NCBI RefSeq assembly: GCF_947305105.1
Contig: NZ_CAMZCS010000003.1
Coordinates: 1-64,000, forward strand
DNA length: 64,000 nucleotides
Direction: 5' to 3'
Origin: an uncultured Fibrobacter sp.
GTDB lineage: Bacteria > Fibrobacterota > Fibrobacteria > Fibrobacterales > Fibrobacteraceae
Below are positions 53,167 through 62,575 of this stretch, piece by piece (within the stretch, counting starts at the first letter, position 1; every line of letters starts with the position of its first letter). The position numbers and the translations under genes were made by a program. The notes under the pieces were generated by a model. The model was given only the letters and a program-made list of their open reading frames with translations. It was not told the DNA's origin and searched no databases.

Positions 53167-54120
53167 ATGAAATCACTCGCAAACACCATCTACTCCTGTT
53201 TCAAGGACAAGGGCGAATTCTCGCTCAAGGACGCCTATTCCGAAAATTCCGACAAGCCCAAGGAAACCGTCCGCGCGCGCATCTACGACAACCTCGGCGT
53301 AAAATTCGAGCGCGTCGCCAAGGGCCTGTACAAGACAATCGAGGGCGACGAAAGCTGCGTCGTGATAGAAGGCGACGGCCGCGACCTCTCCATGCTCGGG
53401 GACGCCTCCATCGACTGCATCCTGACCGACCACCCGTGGCTAGACAAGAAGTCCAACAAGGGCGGCGACCGCAACTTCGCCACGTACGACTGCTTCAGGT
53501 ACACCCTTGACGACTTCAGGGAAAAAGCCCGCGTGCTCAAGGACGGCTGCTTCCTCGTCGAAATCCTCCCCGCCGAAAACGAGAACAACTACGATTACCT
53601 CTACCAGATAAAGAAATACGCCGAACAGTGCGGGCTGCTCTACTACTCGAAAGTCACCTGGAAAAAGGGGAACTTTGTCAGCAATACCGGGCGCAAGTCC
53701 AAGAACACCCAAGACGTGATGATATTCTCGAAAGGCACGGCGCGCAGCCTGCGCATCGACGCCAAGAAGACAAAAGACACCGGGACGCCCCAGTACATGA
53801 GCGGCACCGCGCAGATGCTCCCCGCCATGTTCGACATCCCGCCCGTCGCAAGGAAGAACAAGATACACCAGAGCGAACTCCCGCTGACCCTGTGCGAAAA
53901 AATCCTCCAGTTCGTGACCAGGCAGGGCGAAACCGTGCTTGACTCCTTCGCCGGCAGCGGCGTCGTGGGGGAAGCCGCACTGAATTTGAAACGGAACTGC
54001 ATCCTGATAGAACTCGCCCACAGGAACATCCTCAAAATCAGGGACCGGCTCGCAGGCAACCCCTTCTTCCGAGAAGCATTCTGGAAAGCAAGCCCGCCCC
54101 TTGGCAACCTGAACGGATAA
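53167..54120 (+). CDS. DNA methyltransferase with HARE-HTH-like N-terminus
   Basis: 317 residues from ATG 53167. Residues 1-58 form a winged helix like HARE-HTH (SLANTIYSCFKDKGEFSLKD, VKFERVAKGLYKT). The rest is an N6-adenine/N4-cytosine methylase with motif order IV-to-I (beta class): motif IV is CILTDHPWLD near residue 88, DHPW in place of DPPY or SPPW; motif I is DSFAGSGVVG near 260. It should modify DNA with S-adenosylmethionine; the target base and site are unknown. GC-rich, host-like codons. A near-identical but AT-rich paralogue lies at 61612. No nuclease gene adjoins this copy. Confidence 0.85.
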   Translation: MKSLANTIYSCFKDKGEFSLKDAYSENSDKPKETVRARIYDNLGVKFERVAKGLYKTIEGDESCVVIEGDGRDLSMLGDASIDCILTDHPWLDKKSNKGGDRNFATYDCFRYTLDDFREKARVLKDGCFLVEILPAENENNYDYLYQIKKYAEQCGLLYYSKVTWKKGNFVSNTGRKSKNTQDVMIFSKGTARSLRIDAKKTKDTGTPQYMSGTAQMLPAMFDIPPVARKNKIHQSELPLTLCEKILQFVTRQGETVLDSFAGSGVVGEAALNLKRNCILIELAHRNILKIRDRLAGNPFFREAFWKASPPLGNLNG

Positions 54121-54148
54121 AGGGAGGGGGAAGCCTTGCATTTTAAGC

Positions 54149-54197
54149 TGTCAAGTAATCCTTGACAACTCAACTCCTCAATAATTTTGAGGAGTTG
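54149..54197. other. Two adjacent hairpins between methyltransferase and helicase genes
   Basis: TGTCAAG/CTTGACA with a 5-base loop (54149-54167), then CAACTCCTCA/TGAGGAGTTG with a 7-base loop (54171-54197), both perfect. No T-run follows, so these are not clear terminators. They mark the point where base composition changes. Confidence 0.6.
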
Positions 54198-54276
54198 CCA
54201 CAAACGGTGTGATAACTTATACAATTTGGCATTCACAACACCTTTTGAGGCGCAATTTTATATAGTTTTCACGTCA

Positions 54277-57200
54277 GTGAGCATTGTTTTTCTTGATATT
54301 GAGGTTTCTACATCCAGCAACAAGATTATGGATCTTGGTGCGGTTAACGACCAAGACTCCACTTTTCATAATTCAATCCAGGGTGACTTTCTGAATTTTG
54401 TGAAAGATGCCGAATTCATCGGTGGTCACAACATTCTAAATCATGATTTAAAATATTTGGCGCATTTGGATTTGCGGAAAAAGAAGGTGATTGACACTCT
54501 TTATTTGTCGCCTTTGATGTTCCCAATGAGGCCAAGTCACAAACTGCTGAAAGACGACAAGATCCTTAGTGACGCTCTGAACAACCCCTTGCTTGATGCG
54601 CAAAAGTCAAAAGGCCTCTTTTATGATGAGGTTAACGCCTTCAAGGCGTTGGATAACGATTTAAAAGAAATCTATTTGAACCTTTTGAAGGGAACAGCGG
54701 AATTTAAGGGCTTTTTTGAATTCCTGGGATATTCTGTTTCGACGAAAAAGTTTTTAGGCATTTTCCAGAACGGTTCTGAATCTAAAAATACAGCAAACCT
54801 TATCAAGAAACGTTTTGAAGGTTTGATTTGCGAAAACGCCGACATAGATACGTTTGTCACAGACCGCCCCATAGAACTAGCATACGCCTTGGCAGTAATC
54901 AATTTAAAAGACAAGCGTTCCATAACGCCGGCCTGGGTTCTGAAGAATTACCCATACATAGAAAACATTCTTTTCTTGTTGCGCAATAAGCCTTGCCATA
55001 AGAAATGCGCCTATTGCGAAGGCAAGCTTGACGTTAGGAAAAAACTCAAAACGTTTTTCGGCTACGATAATTTCAGAACGTATGATGGTGAACCGCTACA
55101 GGAGCAGGCGGCCGCAGCTGCGGTAAACAACGATTCCCTGCTTGCAATCTTCCCGACAGGTGGCGGCAAATCGATTACGTTCCAATTGCCCGCTTTAATG
55201 GCTGGTGAAAACTACAAGGGATTGACGGTTGTCATTTCTCCTTTGCAGTCCTTGATGAAAGACCAGGTGGACAACCTGAATAAAAAGGGAATTGTGGATG
55301 CCGTTACCATAAACGGTTTGTTGGATCCAATTGAGAGGGCTGAATCCGTAGAACGAGTGGAATCGGGTTTAGCGTCGCTCCTGTATATTTCACCGGAGTC
55401 TTTGCGCTCCAAGACCATAGAAAAACTGTTGCTTTCAAGGCAAATCGCACGTTTTGTGATCGATGAAGCGCACTGTTTTTCTAGCTGGGGCCATGATTTC
55501 CGTGTCGATTACCTTTATATAGGTGACTTCATCAGAAAAATTCAGGAACAAAAGATAGGTTCCAATAGAATTCCTGTTTCTTGCTTTACGGCTACGGCAA
55601 AGCAGAAGGTGGTTCAAGACATCTGCGATTATTTCAAGCGGAAATTGGATCTTGATTTAAAGATTTTTGCAACCAAGGCGACTCGAGCCAATTTGACTTA
55701 TCATGTCATCTACCAAGAGGATGATGACCAGAAATATAAGACCTTGAGGTCCCTGATTGAGCAGAAGAATTGCCCCACGATCGTCTATGTTTCTAGGACA
55801 AAGACCACGGCGGTTCTTGCCGAGAAACTGAACCAGGATGGTTTTGTTGCGCGCGCATTCAACGGCAAGATGGACAGCCGTGAAAAAGTCGAAAACCAGA
55901 ATGCCTTTATCAACAATCAGGTGCAGATTATTGTTGCCACGTCGGCTTTTGGCATGGGCGTTGACAAGGACAATGTTCAGCTTGTTGTCCATTATGAAAT
56001 TTCCGATTCGCTAGAGAATTATGTTCAGGAAGCTGGCCGTGCAGGGCGAAACCAAAGCCTGGAGGCCGATTGCTACGTTCTTTTCAACGAGAAAGATCTG
56101 GACAAACATTTCTTGTTGTTGAACCAGACAAAACTCAGTTTGAGCGAGATTCAGCAAGTTTGGAAAGCCATCAAGAGTCTTACCAAGAATCGGTCGATCT
56201 TGAAGCGTTCCCCATTGGAAATTGCTCGCGAAGCAGGTTTTGACGACCCCAACGGGGATGTGGAAACTCGTGTCAAGACGGCAATCCTTGCGTTGGAAGA
56301 AGCTGGCTATATTGAGCGTAGGCAAAATTGCCCAAGAGTGTTTGCGACGGGCATAATGGTCCAAAATATGGACGAGGCCCGTAGAAAGATTACGGCTTCG
56401 ACCCTTTTTGACGAGAAGCAGAAAGAAGCCGCTTCTAGAATCATGAGTCTCCTGATTTCCGAAAGGAGCACGTCAAAAGCCGATAGCGATGAAGCAGAAT
56501 CCAGAATCGACTATATTGCCGACATTTTGGGTTTGAAATGTAGCGAAGTCCAAGAGTCCGTTCAGCTATTACGCGCAGAAAACATTCTTGCAGACACCAG
56601 GGATTTGACCGCATATATCAAGAAATCCGAAGGCGAGAATAAGTCGAAGGGAGTCATAAACCGTTTTGGCCAAATGGAAAATCTCCTTCTTTCGAAACTG
56701 GAAACGGGTAAAACCATTTTCAACTTGAAGGAATTGAACGAAGAGGCGATGGCGTCGGGTATCAAAAAATCTAGCGTCAAGGATTTCAAGACAATATTAT
56801 TCTTTTGGATGATCAATAATTTCATCGAGAAGAATTATTATTCTGATGTCAGTACGAAAATAGAATTGAAGGTGCCACTGGACACCTTAAAGAAAGATTT
56901 TGACCACCGTATTCAGTTATCACGGTTTATCGTTGAACATCTGTATCAAACGAATTTGAAAGTAAGGCCAAATCAACGTGAAGAAGCGCTGATTCAATTT
57001 TCCGAAAAGGAATTGTTGGCTGCCTATGAAGACGAGATTTCGCTTTTCACCAAGGAAACGGTCTCTTACAAGGATTTGGAAAGGTCTTTGCTTTATCTTT
57101 CCAAGACGAATTCCCTACAGATAGAAAACGGCTTTTTGGTCTTGTATAATGCTCTTGAAATACACAGAATCGAAAAGAACAATTTGATAAAATATAAAGT

Positions 57201-59121
57201 CGACGACTACGAAAAGCTGAATAATTTCTACAAGATGAAAATGCAGCAGATTCACATCGTTGGCGAATACGCCAACATGATGGTTCGCGATAGCAAGCAG
57301 GCGTTGACTTTTGTGAGCGATTATTTTGCCTTGGAATACAAGATGTTCCTGAAGAAATATTTCAAGGGAAATCGCGAAGACGAAATCAACCACAACATCA
57401 CTCCACAAAAGTATCATGAAATCGTTGACGAGCTTTCGCCGCGGCAGAGAGAAATAATAGAAGATAAGGACAGCCAGTATATAATGGTTGCCGCCGGGCC
57501 AGGTAGCGGAAAAACGCGAGTACTGGTGCATAAACTGGCTTCGCTGATGCTGCTGGAAGATGTAAAGCACGAACAATTGCTGATGCTGACATTTTCACGG
57601 AGTGCCGCAATTGATTTTAAGGAAAAGCTGCGCAAGCTGATTGGAAATGCCGCTGTTTATCTGACCGCGAAGACGTTCCATTCTTATGCCTTTGATTTGC
57701 TTGGAAAGATGGGTGACCTGAACGAATCTGATTCTGTTATCGAAACAGCGGTGCAGATGATTCGCGAGGGGGAAATTGAACAAAGCAAGATAACGAAAAA
57801 AGTCCTTGTCATCGATGAAGCCCAGGATATGGATGAGCACCAGTTTGCTCTTGTCCAAGCGTTGATTGAGCAAAACGAAGACATGCGCGTAATAGCCGTC
57901 GGGGACGATGATCAAAATATTTTTGAAGGGATTCACAAGAAAAATGGTTCCGGTTCTGTAAATTTGAGCAAGTTTACAGAGATCTACAATGCGAAAAAAT
58001 ACGAACTTGTCGAAAACTATCGAAGCATAAAGCCGGTGGTAGATTTCAGCAATCGCTTTGTGCAGGATATCCCGAACCGTTTGAAAGAGAACCCCATCGT
58101 TTCTGTAAGGGAAGGTGTCGGAGCAGTAAGGATTCGAAGGTTCGCTTCTACGAGCCTGGAATACCCGGTATTGAACCATCTGAAGAAATATCCTCCTCTC
58201 GGGACAGTGGGCGTATTGACCCAGACCAACGATGATGCGTTAAAGGTCATGGCACTTTTGAATCATGAAAAGATAAAGGCGAAGTTAATCCAAGATAGCG
58301 ATGGATTTGCCTTGCACGAACTGATAGAATTCAGAAGTTTCTTGAAGTGGGTCCAAAAGGAAAATGAACCGATTATCAGTACGGAAGATTGGAACCTTGC
58401 CGTTGAAAAGCTGAAAGAGAAATACCAAAAGAGTTCCATACTTGACATTTGCTTGCGAGCCCTTGACGTTTACAAGAGCCAGAACGACCGTCTTTATCAA
58501 AACGACTTCAAACTATTCTTGATGGAATCCAAAATTTCGGACTTTGAAAGAGGAACGAAGAAAGAAGTTGTTGTATCGACTATTCACAAAGCCAAAGGAC
58601 GTGAATTCGATAGAGTTTATGTGATGGTGAAAGACCAACGAATGAACACGGAGGAAGGAAGACGTGTTCTGTATGTTGCGTTCACTCGTGCGAAGAATCA
58701 ATTGTACGTTTTCCATTGTTGCCCCTTCTTGGAAGAGTATGCGCCCGAGAAACTAATAGATAAAGCCGAGTATCCAGAACCGGCAGAAATCATTTGCCAG
58801 TTCGGGCACAAAAATTTGTGGCTTGATTATTTCTATGGCGAAGCATCGGGTGAAGGCCCGGAATTGAAGAAAAGGGTTTTCGCACTATGTGCGGGAATGC
58901 CGTTGCGATTTAGGAACGGTTGCCTGTATGATTCTTCTTCATCCAAAAATGCGATTGCCGTTTTGTCGAAGGACGCAAAAGCAAAAATAGCGCACCTAGA
59001 AGAACTGGGCTATGTCGTGAAAAAAGTCAAAATCCGTTACATAGTCGCTTGGAAAAACAAAGAACGCGAAGATGAGTGCCCGATTATTCTGCCAGAAATA
59101 GAACTGGAAAGAAGAGGGTAG
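54277..59121 (+). CDS. Exonuclease-RecQ-UvrD fusion helicase
   Basis: 1614 residues if the GTG at 54277 is the start (TTG codons upstream are alternatives, no good ribosome site). Residues 1-130 look like a DEDD 3'-5' exonuclease (IVFLDIEVST, IGGHNILNHDLKYL, then NNPLLDA with Asn where His is usual). Residues 250-900 are a RecQ helicase: Walker A FPTGGGKS near 292, DEAH in VIDEAHCFSSWGHDFR near 395, ATSAFGMGVDKDN and YVQEAGRAGR. Residues 1050-1560 are a UvrD/Rep helicase: AAGPGSGKTR near 1073, VIDEAQDMD near 1178, VGDDDQNIFEG, HKAKGREFDRV and YVAFTRAKNQL. DNA unwinding and end degradation are likely; defence is inference from the neighbourhood. Confidence 0.88.
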   Translation: MSIVFLDIEVSTSSNKIMDLGAVNDQDSTFHNSIQGDFLNFVKDAEFIGGHNILNHDLKYLAHLDLRKKKVIDTLYLSPLMFPMRPSHKLLKDDKILSDALNNPLLDAQKSKGLFYDEVNAFKALDNDLKEIYLNLLKGTAEFKGFFEFLGYSVSTKKFLGIFQNGSESKNTANLIKKRFEGLICENADIDTFVTDRPIELAYALAVINLKDKRSITPAWVLKNYPYIENILFLLRNKPCHKKCAYCEGKLDVRKKLKTFFGYDNFRTYDGEPLQEQAAAAAVNNDSLLAIFPTGGGKSITFQLPALMAGENYKGLTVVISPLQSLMKDQVDNLNKKGIVDAVTINGLLDPIERAESVERVESGLASLLYISPESLRSKTIEKLLLSRQIARFVIDEAHCFSSWGHDFRVDYLYIGDFIRKIQEQKIGSNRIPVSCFTATAKQKVVQDICDYFKRKLDLDLKIFATKATRANLTYHVIYQEDDDQKYKTLRSLIEQKNCPTIVYVSRTKTTAVLAEKLNQDGFVARAFNGKMDSREKVENQNAFINNQVQIIVATSAFGMGVDKDNVQLVVHYEISDSLENYVQEAGRAGRNQSLEADCYVLFNEKDLDKHFLLLNQTKLSLSEIQQVWKAIKSLTKNRSILKRSPLEIAREAGFDDPNGDVETRVKTAILALEEAGYIERRQNCPRVFATGIMVQNMDEARRKITASTLFDEKQKEAASRIMSLLISERSTSKADSDEAESRIDYIADILGLKCSEVQESVQLLRAENILADTRDLTAYIKKSEGENKSKGVINRFGQMENLLLSKLETGKTIFNLKELNEEAMASGIKKSSVKDFKTILFFWMINNFIEKNYYSDVSTKIELKVPLDTLKKDFDHRIQLSRFIVEHLYQTNLKVRPNQREEALIQFSEKELLAAYEDEISLFTKETVSYKDLERSLLYLSKTNSLQIENGFLVLYNALEIHRIEKNNLIKYKVDDYEKLNNFYKMKMQQIHIVGEYANMMVRDSKQALTFVSDYFALEYKMFLKKYFKGNREDEINHNITPQKYHEIVDELSPRQREIIEDKDSQYIMVAAGPGSGKTRVLVHKLASLMLLEDVKHEQLLMLTFSRSAAIDFKEKLRKLIGNAAVYLTAKTFHSYAFDLLGKMGDLNESDSVIETAVQMIREGEIEQSKITKKVLVIDEAQDMDEHQFALVQALIEQNEDMRVIAVGDDDQNIFEGIHKKNGSGSVNLSKFTEIYNAKKYELVENYRSIKPVVDFSNRFVQDIPNRLKENPIVSVREGVGAVRIRRFASTSLEYPVLNHLKKYPPLGTVGVLTQTNDDALKVMALLNHEKIKAKLIQDSDGFALHELIEFRSFLKWVQKENEPIISTEDWNLAVEKLKEKYQKSSILDICLRALDVYKSQNDRLYQNDFKLFLMESKISDFERGTKKEVVVSTIHKAKGREFDRVYVMVKDQRMNTEEGRRVLYVAFTRAKNQLYVFHCCPFLEEYAPEKLIDKAEYPEPAEIICQFGHKNLWLDYFYGEASGEGPELKKRVFALCAGMPLRFRNGCLYDSSSSKNAIAVLSKDAKAKIAHLEELGYVVKKVKIRYIVAWKNKEREDECPIILPEIELERRG

Positions 59122-59187
59122 TTCTTCGGGATTGTTTTGAACTATTACATTTTGACTAAATTTCACAAATCTAAAAATGAGGCTAGT

Positions 59188-60132
59188 TTAGGCTTTATGT
59201 CTTTTTCCTGAGCGCAGCAATTGGTAAAATTCATTTTTTTCATTACCCCTAGATATATACTCATCATAGAGATAATCTGTTAACAAAGAAATAATCTCAC
59301 GATAATATTGTGTTGCTTGAGCTTTTTCTGGCCAGCCATCATCTTTTTTGCTTTGAAAACGTAACGCATCTTTTATCAGATCTCGGTTTTGACCGGAAAT
59401 GAACGAAATACGGCTTTGTATATCGTTGTATGCAGATAATGGCGAATAATTATAAAAATTACGAGTTTGCGAAGGAAATGTTTCTCCATATGTTTTCACA
59501 TATTCATTCAAAGTAGCATATATAGCCCTTTCATCAGCATCGGCAAATCTATATATCTCTTTTTTTACTATATCGGGCAATACCTTCCATAAAGCCTCAT
59601 GCGTATTGTCTTTTCTGTGCACAAAAGAAACGACAATTTGATTATCGTCGTCAGATTCATCCATTTCTGCCCAAAAGTAATAATTCCCTTTATAAAAACG
59701 AATCAGATTATCGCCAGACAACGTTTGATTTATTAGATTTTCTATTTCATTCGCGTTATTTTCGTCAACAAAAACAAAGCCTCTATGAAGGAAAAGGAGT
59801 AAAATAAATGATGAAAAAAATAAATCATAATACACCGTCACAAATTTCCAATTGAATGGTCTCTTCAAAGCGTCTATACACTCATGCTGACGCATCCTCT
59901 TTATTTGGAAAAGTGACACCTCAGTAATCAGCATTTTGTAGAATTCTTCTTTAAGGAAGGTTATCTTTGTTGATTCAGAATCCTTTTCAAATTTTTTCGC
60001 ATGTTTTTTGATTAATTCAATTATTGTCCAAAAATGAGCTTTTTTTGGTGTGACTGATGTGCCTACTAGGGGCAACAAAAATCTATTTCTTATATTTAAA
60101 AAACCTTGGCCATTCAGATATATACTACTCAA
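59188..60132 (-). CDS. Unknown 314-aa protein paired with a DGQHR protein
   Basis: 314 residues, starting by ATGA overlap with the DGQHR gene. No known motif. Helical and charged with many aromatic residues; one hydrophobic stretch LFFSSFILLLFLHRGFVFV near residue 105 could be a buried helix or strand rather than a membrane span. The C-terminus is basic (LLRSGKRHKA). The tight coupling implies that it works with the DGQHR protein. Very AT-rich codons. No function is proposed. Confidence 0.6.
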   Translation of the reverse strand: MSSIYLNGQGFLNIRNRFLLPLVGTSVTPKKAHFWTIIELIKKHAKKFEKDSESTKITFLKEEFYKMLITEVSLFQIKRMRQHECIDALKRPFNWKFVTVYYDLFFSSFILLLFLHRGFVFVDENNANEIENLINQTLSGDNLIRFYKGNYYFWAEMDESDDDNQIVVSFVHRKDNTHEALWKVLPDIVKKEIYRFADADERAIYATLNEYVKTYGETFPSQTRNFYNYSPLSAYNDIQSRISFISGQNRDLIKDALRFQSKKDDGWPEKAQATQYYREIISLLTDYLYDEYISRGNEKNEFYQLLRSGKRHKA

Positions 60133-61130
60133 AATATATCATCCTCGTCAATAGAGCTATATTTAGAATACTCCCTCAATTGAGCTTTCATGTCTGCAAC
60201 CATCTTTGTGACGGTTGCATTACTGGAACCCACATACGAATCATATGATAAATTAGATATCGGAGTCAGAACATCTTTTAAATTTTTCACCTTGATGTTT
60301 TGATACTTATCAAAAGCTTTGTCTATACACTCATTAAAAATTGCAAAAACAGCCTTAAATAAAGAGCCATTCGTTAATTTCACTTTCTCGTTATGGCAAC
60401 TATTCAACACTTGGTCCGCGGCTTCTAAATAATTTTTTACAGCCTTGCAAACAAGATTAACATCTTTTTCTTTAAAATAACCACTTTCTAGTATATTTTT
60501 GGTAGCTTCATTAAAAGTCAATCTTGATATGTAGCCAACTCTACTTTTATTTGCGGAAAAACGCCCTGCCAGTACACTATTCTTGTCCAAATAGTCAAAA
60601 AGAGTTCGCTGTTTTTCTTCTAAAGACGTTTCTTTTCCAGCAATGTTTTTTATATCCAGCAGTAAAGTTGCTGGGACTCCCTTTTGATTTGTATTAATGT
60701 CAATGAAAAGATTCACTTCTGCAGTAATATTTAAATTATTGAAAATTACAACAGGAACTGCGTAATCCTCTTTTGCTAAAAAATAACCAAATAATCTATG
60801 TTGTCCATCCAAAACAAGAAACGAATTTTTACTAATGCTAAAAGTCAGTTCTGATTTCTTTTTATCATAAGATATATTTGAGATATTCTGGGCACTTAGG
60901 ATCAATGAAGACGGTATGCATTTTTTTCCACTATCTAGATATGCAGCAATATTTTTCGCTCTATTTTCATTCAATGTTCTCTGGAAGCCTTTTCGTGGGT
61001 CGGATTCTCTTCGCGAGACAAAACAAACCTCCTTTAATATTGAGCTTGACATGACGGCAGAATAAAAAACGATTCCATTTTGACTACAAGGAATTGCTTT
61101 AATTGATTGACTTTTTTGTTTAGACATCAT
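60129..61130 (-). CDS. DGQHR domain protein (DndB/DpdB-like)
   Basis: 333 residues from ATG 61130 (second ATG three bases on), chosen because GAGGCGA precedes it; a longer frame begins at 61178. The DGQHR signature is present in FLVLDGQHRLFGYFLA, followed by IDINTNQKGVPATLLLDIKN. This fold belongs to DndB, which controls phosphorothioate modification genes, and DpdB of the deazaguanine DNA system. No dndCDE or dpdA genes are visible in the window, so the system it serves is unknown. AT-rich and followed by an overlapping partner gene. Confidence 0.85.
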   Translation of the reverse strand: MMSKQKSQSIKAIPCSQNGIVFYSAVMSSSILKEVCFVSRRESDPRKGFQRTLNENRAKNIAAYLDSGKKCIPSSLILSAQNISNISYDKKKSELTFSISKNSFLVLDGQHRLFGYFLAKEDYAVPVVIFNNLNITAEVNLFIDINTNQKGVPATLLLDIKNIAGKETSLEEKQRTLFDYLDKNSVLAGRFSANKSRVGYISRLTFNEATKNILESGYFKEKDVNLVCKAVKNYLEAADQVLNSCHNEKVKLTNGSLFKAVFAIFNECIDKAFDKYQNIKVKNLKDVLTPISNLSYDSYVGSSNATVTKMVADMKAQLREYSKYSSIDEDDIF

Positions 61131-61569
61131 TCGCCTCTGTTGGACATTGTTTGTTTTATTATTAAGTAATAATAACATTAATCTTTATCTTTTTCAACTG
61201 CAAATTAGTATAAAGATATTTTTCATTGTTTAATATGTCCCAGAAAAAACGTAATTTTTATAATTTACCCAAAATTACATTTAGTAGAGGTAGAGCCGAA
61301 CCATCGGATAATATTTGTTAGTTGAGCCGATGCTCTGTCGAAGGGAGTCCTCCCTATAAAGATCCAGAAAATCGCCAATGTTGAAGGATTGTTCAATAAG
61401 AAGAATTGCTATAGCATGATAATCGGCAAAATTGAGTCGATTGATTCAGCAATTAAGCAGGGGCTCTGGAGCTTCCTTGTGGTAAGATCTCCGGGCGACT
61501 TCAGAGTGAGGAGGATGTTCGGAAATCAGAAAAAATTTTTCCCGATTTCGGCGGCTTTTATTTTTCATA
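61131..61569. other. Gene-poor divergent region with a possible gene remnant
   Basis: About 440 bases between divergent genes. The left part is very AT-rich. An imperfect hairpin (CATCGG/CCGATG with AGAG/CTCT) lies at about 61291-61336. From 61326 an open frame without ATG or ribosome site (KIESIDSAIKQGLWSFLVV, RSPGDFRVRRMFGNQKKF) runs into the methyltransferase start; its GC content is higher than its surroundings, so it may be a decayed gene end. Weak evidence. Confidence 0.35.
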
Positions 61570-61604
61570 TGTCACAAATTGACATCATTGTAAATATATA
61601 TATT
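61570..61604 (+). promoter_or_regulatory. Operator-like motif and -10 box of the second methyltransferase
   Basis: TGTCACAAATTGACA (61570-61584), a TGTCA/TGACA inverted repeat containing a TTGACA, then TATATT (61599-61604) ending seven bases before the ATG, the same distance as in the first copy. Confidence 0.5.
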
Positions 61605-61611
61605 TTCATCC

Positions 61612-62560
61612 ATGAAGTCTCTCGCAAATTCTATTTATTCCTGTTTCAAGAAAAAAGGTGAATTCTCGCTCAAGGAAGCCTATTCCAAAAACTCCGACAA
61701 GCCTAAGGAAACTGTTCGCGCAAGAATTTATGACAATCTCGGAATAAAATTCGAACGTGTCGCTAAAGGTCTATACAAAACCATCGATGGCGATGAGAGC
61801 TGTGTGTTAATAGAAGGTGATGGACGAAATCTAAGTATGCTTGATGATGCTTCTATCGACTGCATCTTGACGGACCATCCTTGGTTGGATAAAAAATCAA
61901 ACAAGGGTGGAGACCGAAATTTTGCCACATACGACTGTTTCAAATACAATCTGGATGATTTTAAGGAAAAAGCACGCGTCCTCAAGGACGGCTGTTTTCT
62001 TGTTGAAATTCTCCCTGCTGAAAACGAGAACAATTATGATTACCTCTATCAAATCAAGAAGTATGCAGAGCAGTGTGGATTACTCTATTATTCTAAAGTC
62101 ACATGGAAGAAGGGAAATTTTGTCAGTAACACGGGTCGCAAATCTAAAAATACTCAAGACGTGATGATTTTTTCGAAGGGTAAGGCTCGAAACCTTCGAA
62201 TTGACGTGAAAAAGACAAAAGAAACTGGTGAAATCCACCATATGAGCGGAACTACGCAGATGCTTCCAACGATGTTCGATATTCCACCAGTTGGAAAGGG
62301 CGACAAAATTCACCAAAGTGAACTGCCACTAACCTTGTGTGAAAAAATCCTTCAATTTGTGACAAAACAGGGTGAAATAGTGTTAGATTCCTTCGCTGGA
62401 AGTGGAGTTGTGGGGGGATGCCGCATTAAATTTGAAACGAAATTGCATCCTGATAGAACATGCGCATCGGAATATTGTTAAAATTAGGGGTAGGCTTGCT
62501 GGCAACCTTTTTTCAAAGAGATGTTCTGGCATGCGAAAACATGAATTAAACATCAAGTAA
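61612..62560 (+). pseudogene. Second DNA methyltransferase, frameshifted at a G6 tract
   Basis: Residues 1-268 align with the protein at 53167 with about 28 differences, including the HARE-HTH-like head and TDHPW. After GSGVVG the frame shifts at GTGGGGGGATG (six G, 62412-62417; the other copy has five) and the protein ends at 62481. Removing one G restores DAALNLKRNCILIEHAHRN and a normal end at 62560. The shift falls just after motif I, so the C-terminal strand of the SAM-binding fold is lost. Codons are AT-rich, unlike copy 1. Either a fresh mutation, a sequencing error, or a switchable tract. Confidence 0.8.
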
Positions 62561-62575
62561 TAAAAGGGTTCGTAC

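Noticed and set aside
48958-54200. Integron cassette array
   Set aside because: Palindromic repeats follow several genes, but no integrase gene or attC-type sites with conserved GTTRRRY cores were seen.
61389-61661. 90-residue protein ahead of the second methyltransferase
   Set aside because: No ATG or ribosome site, overlaps the methylase start in another frame; kept only as a possible remnant.
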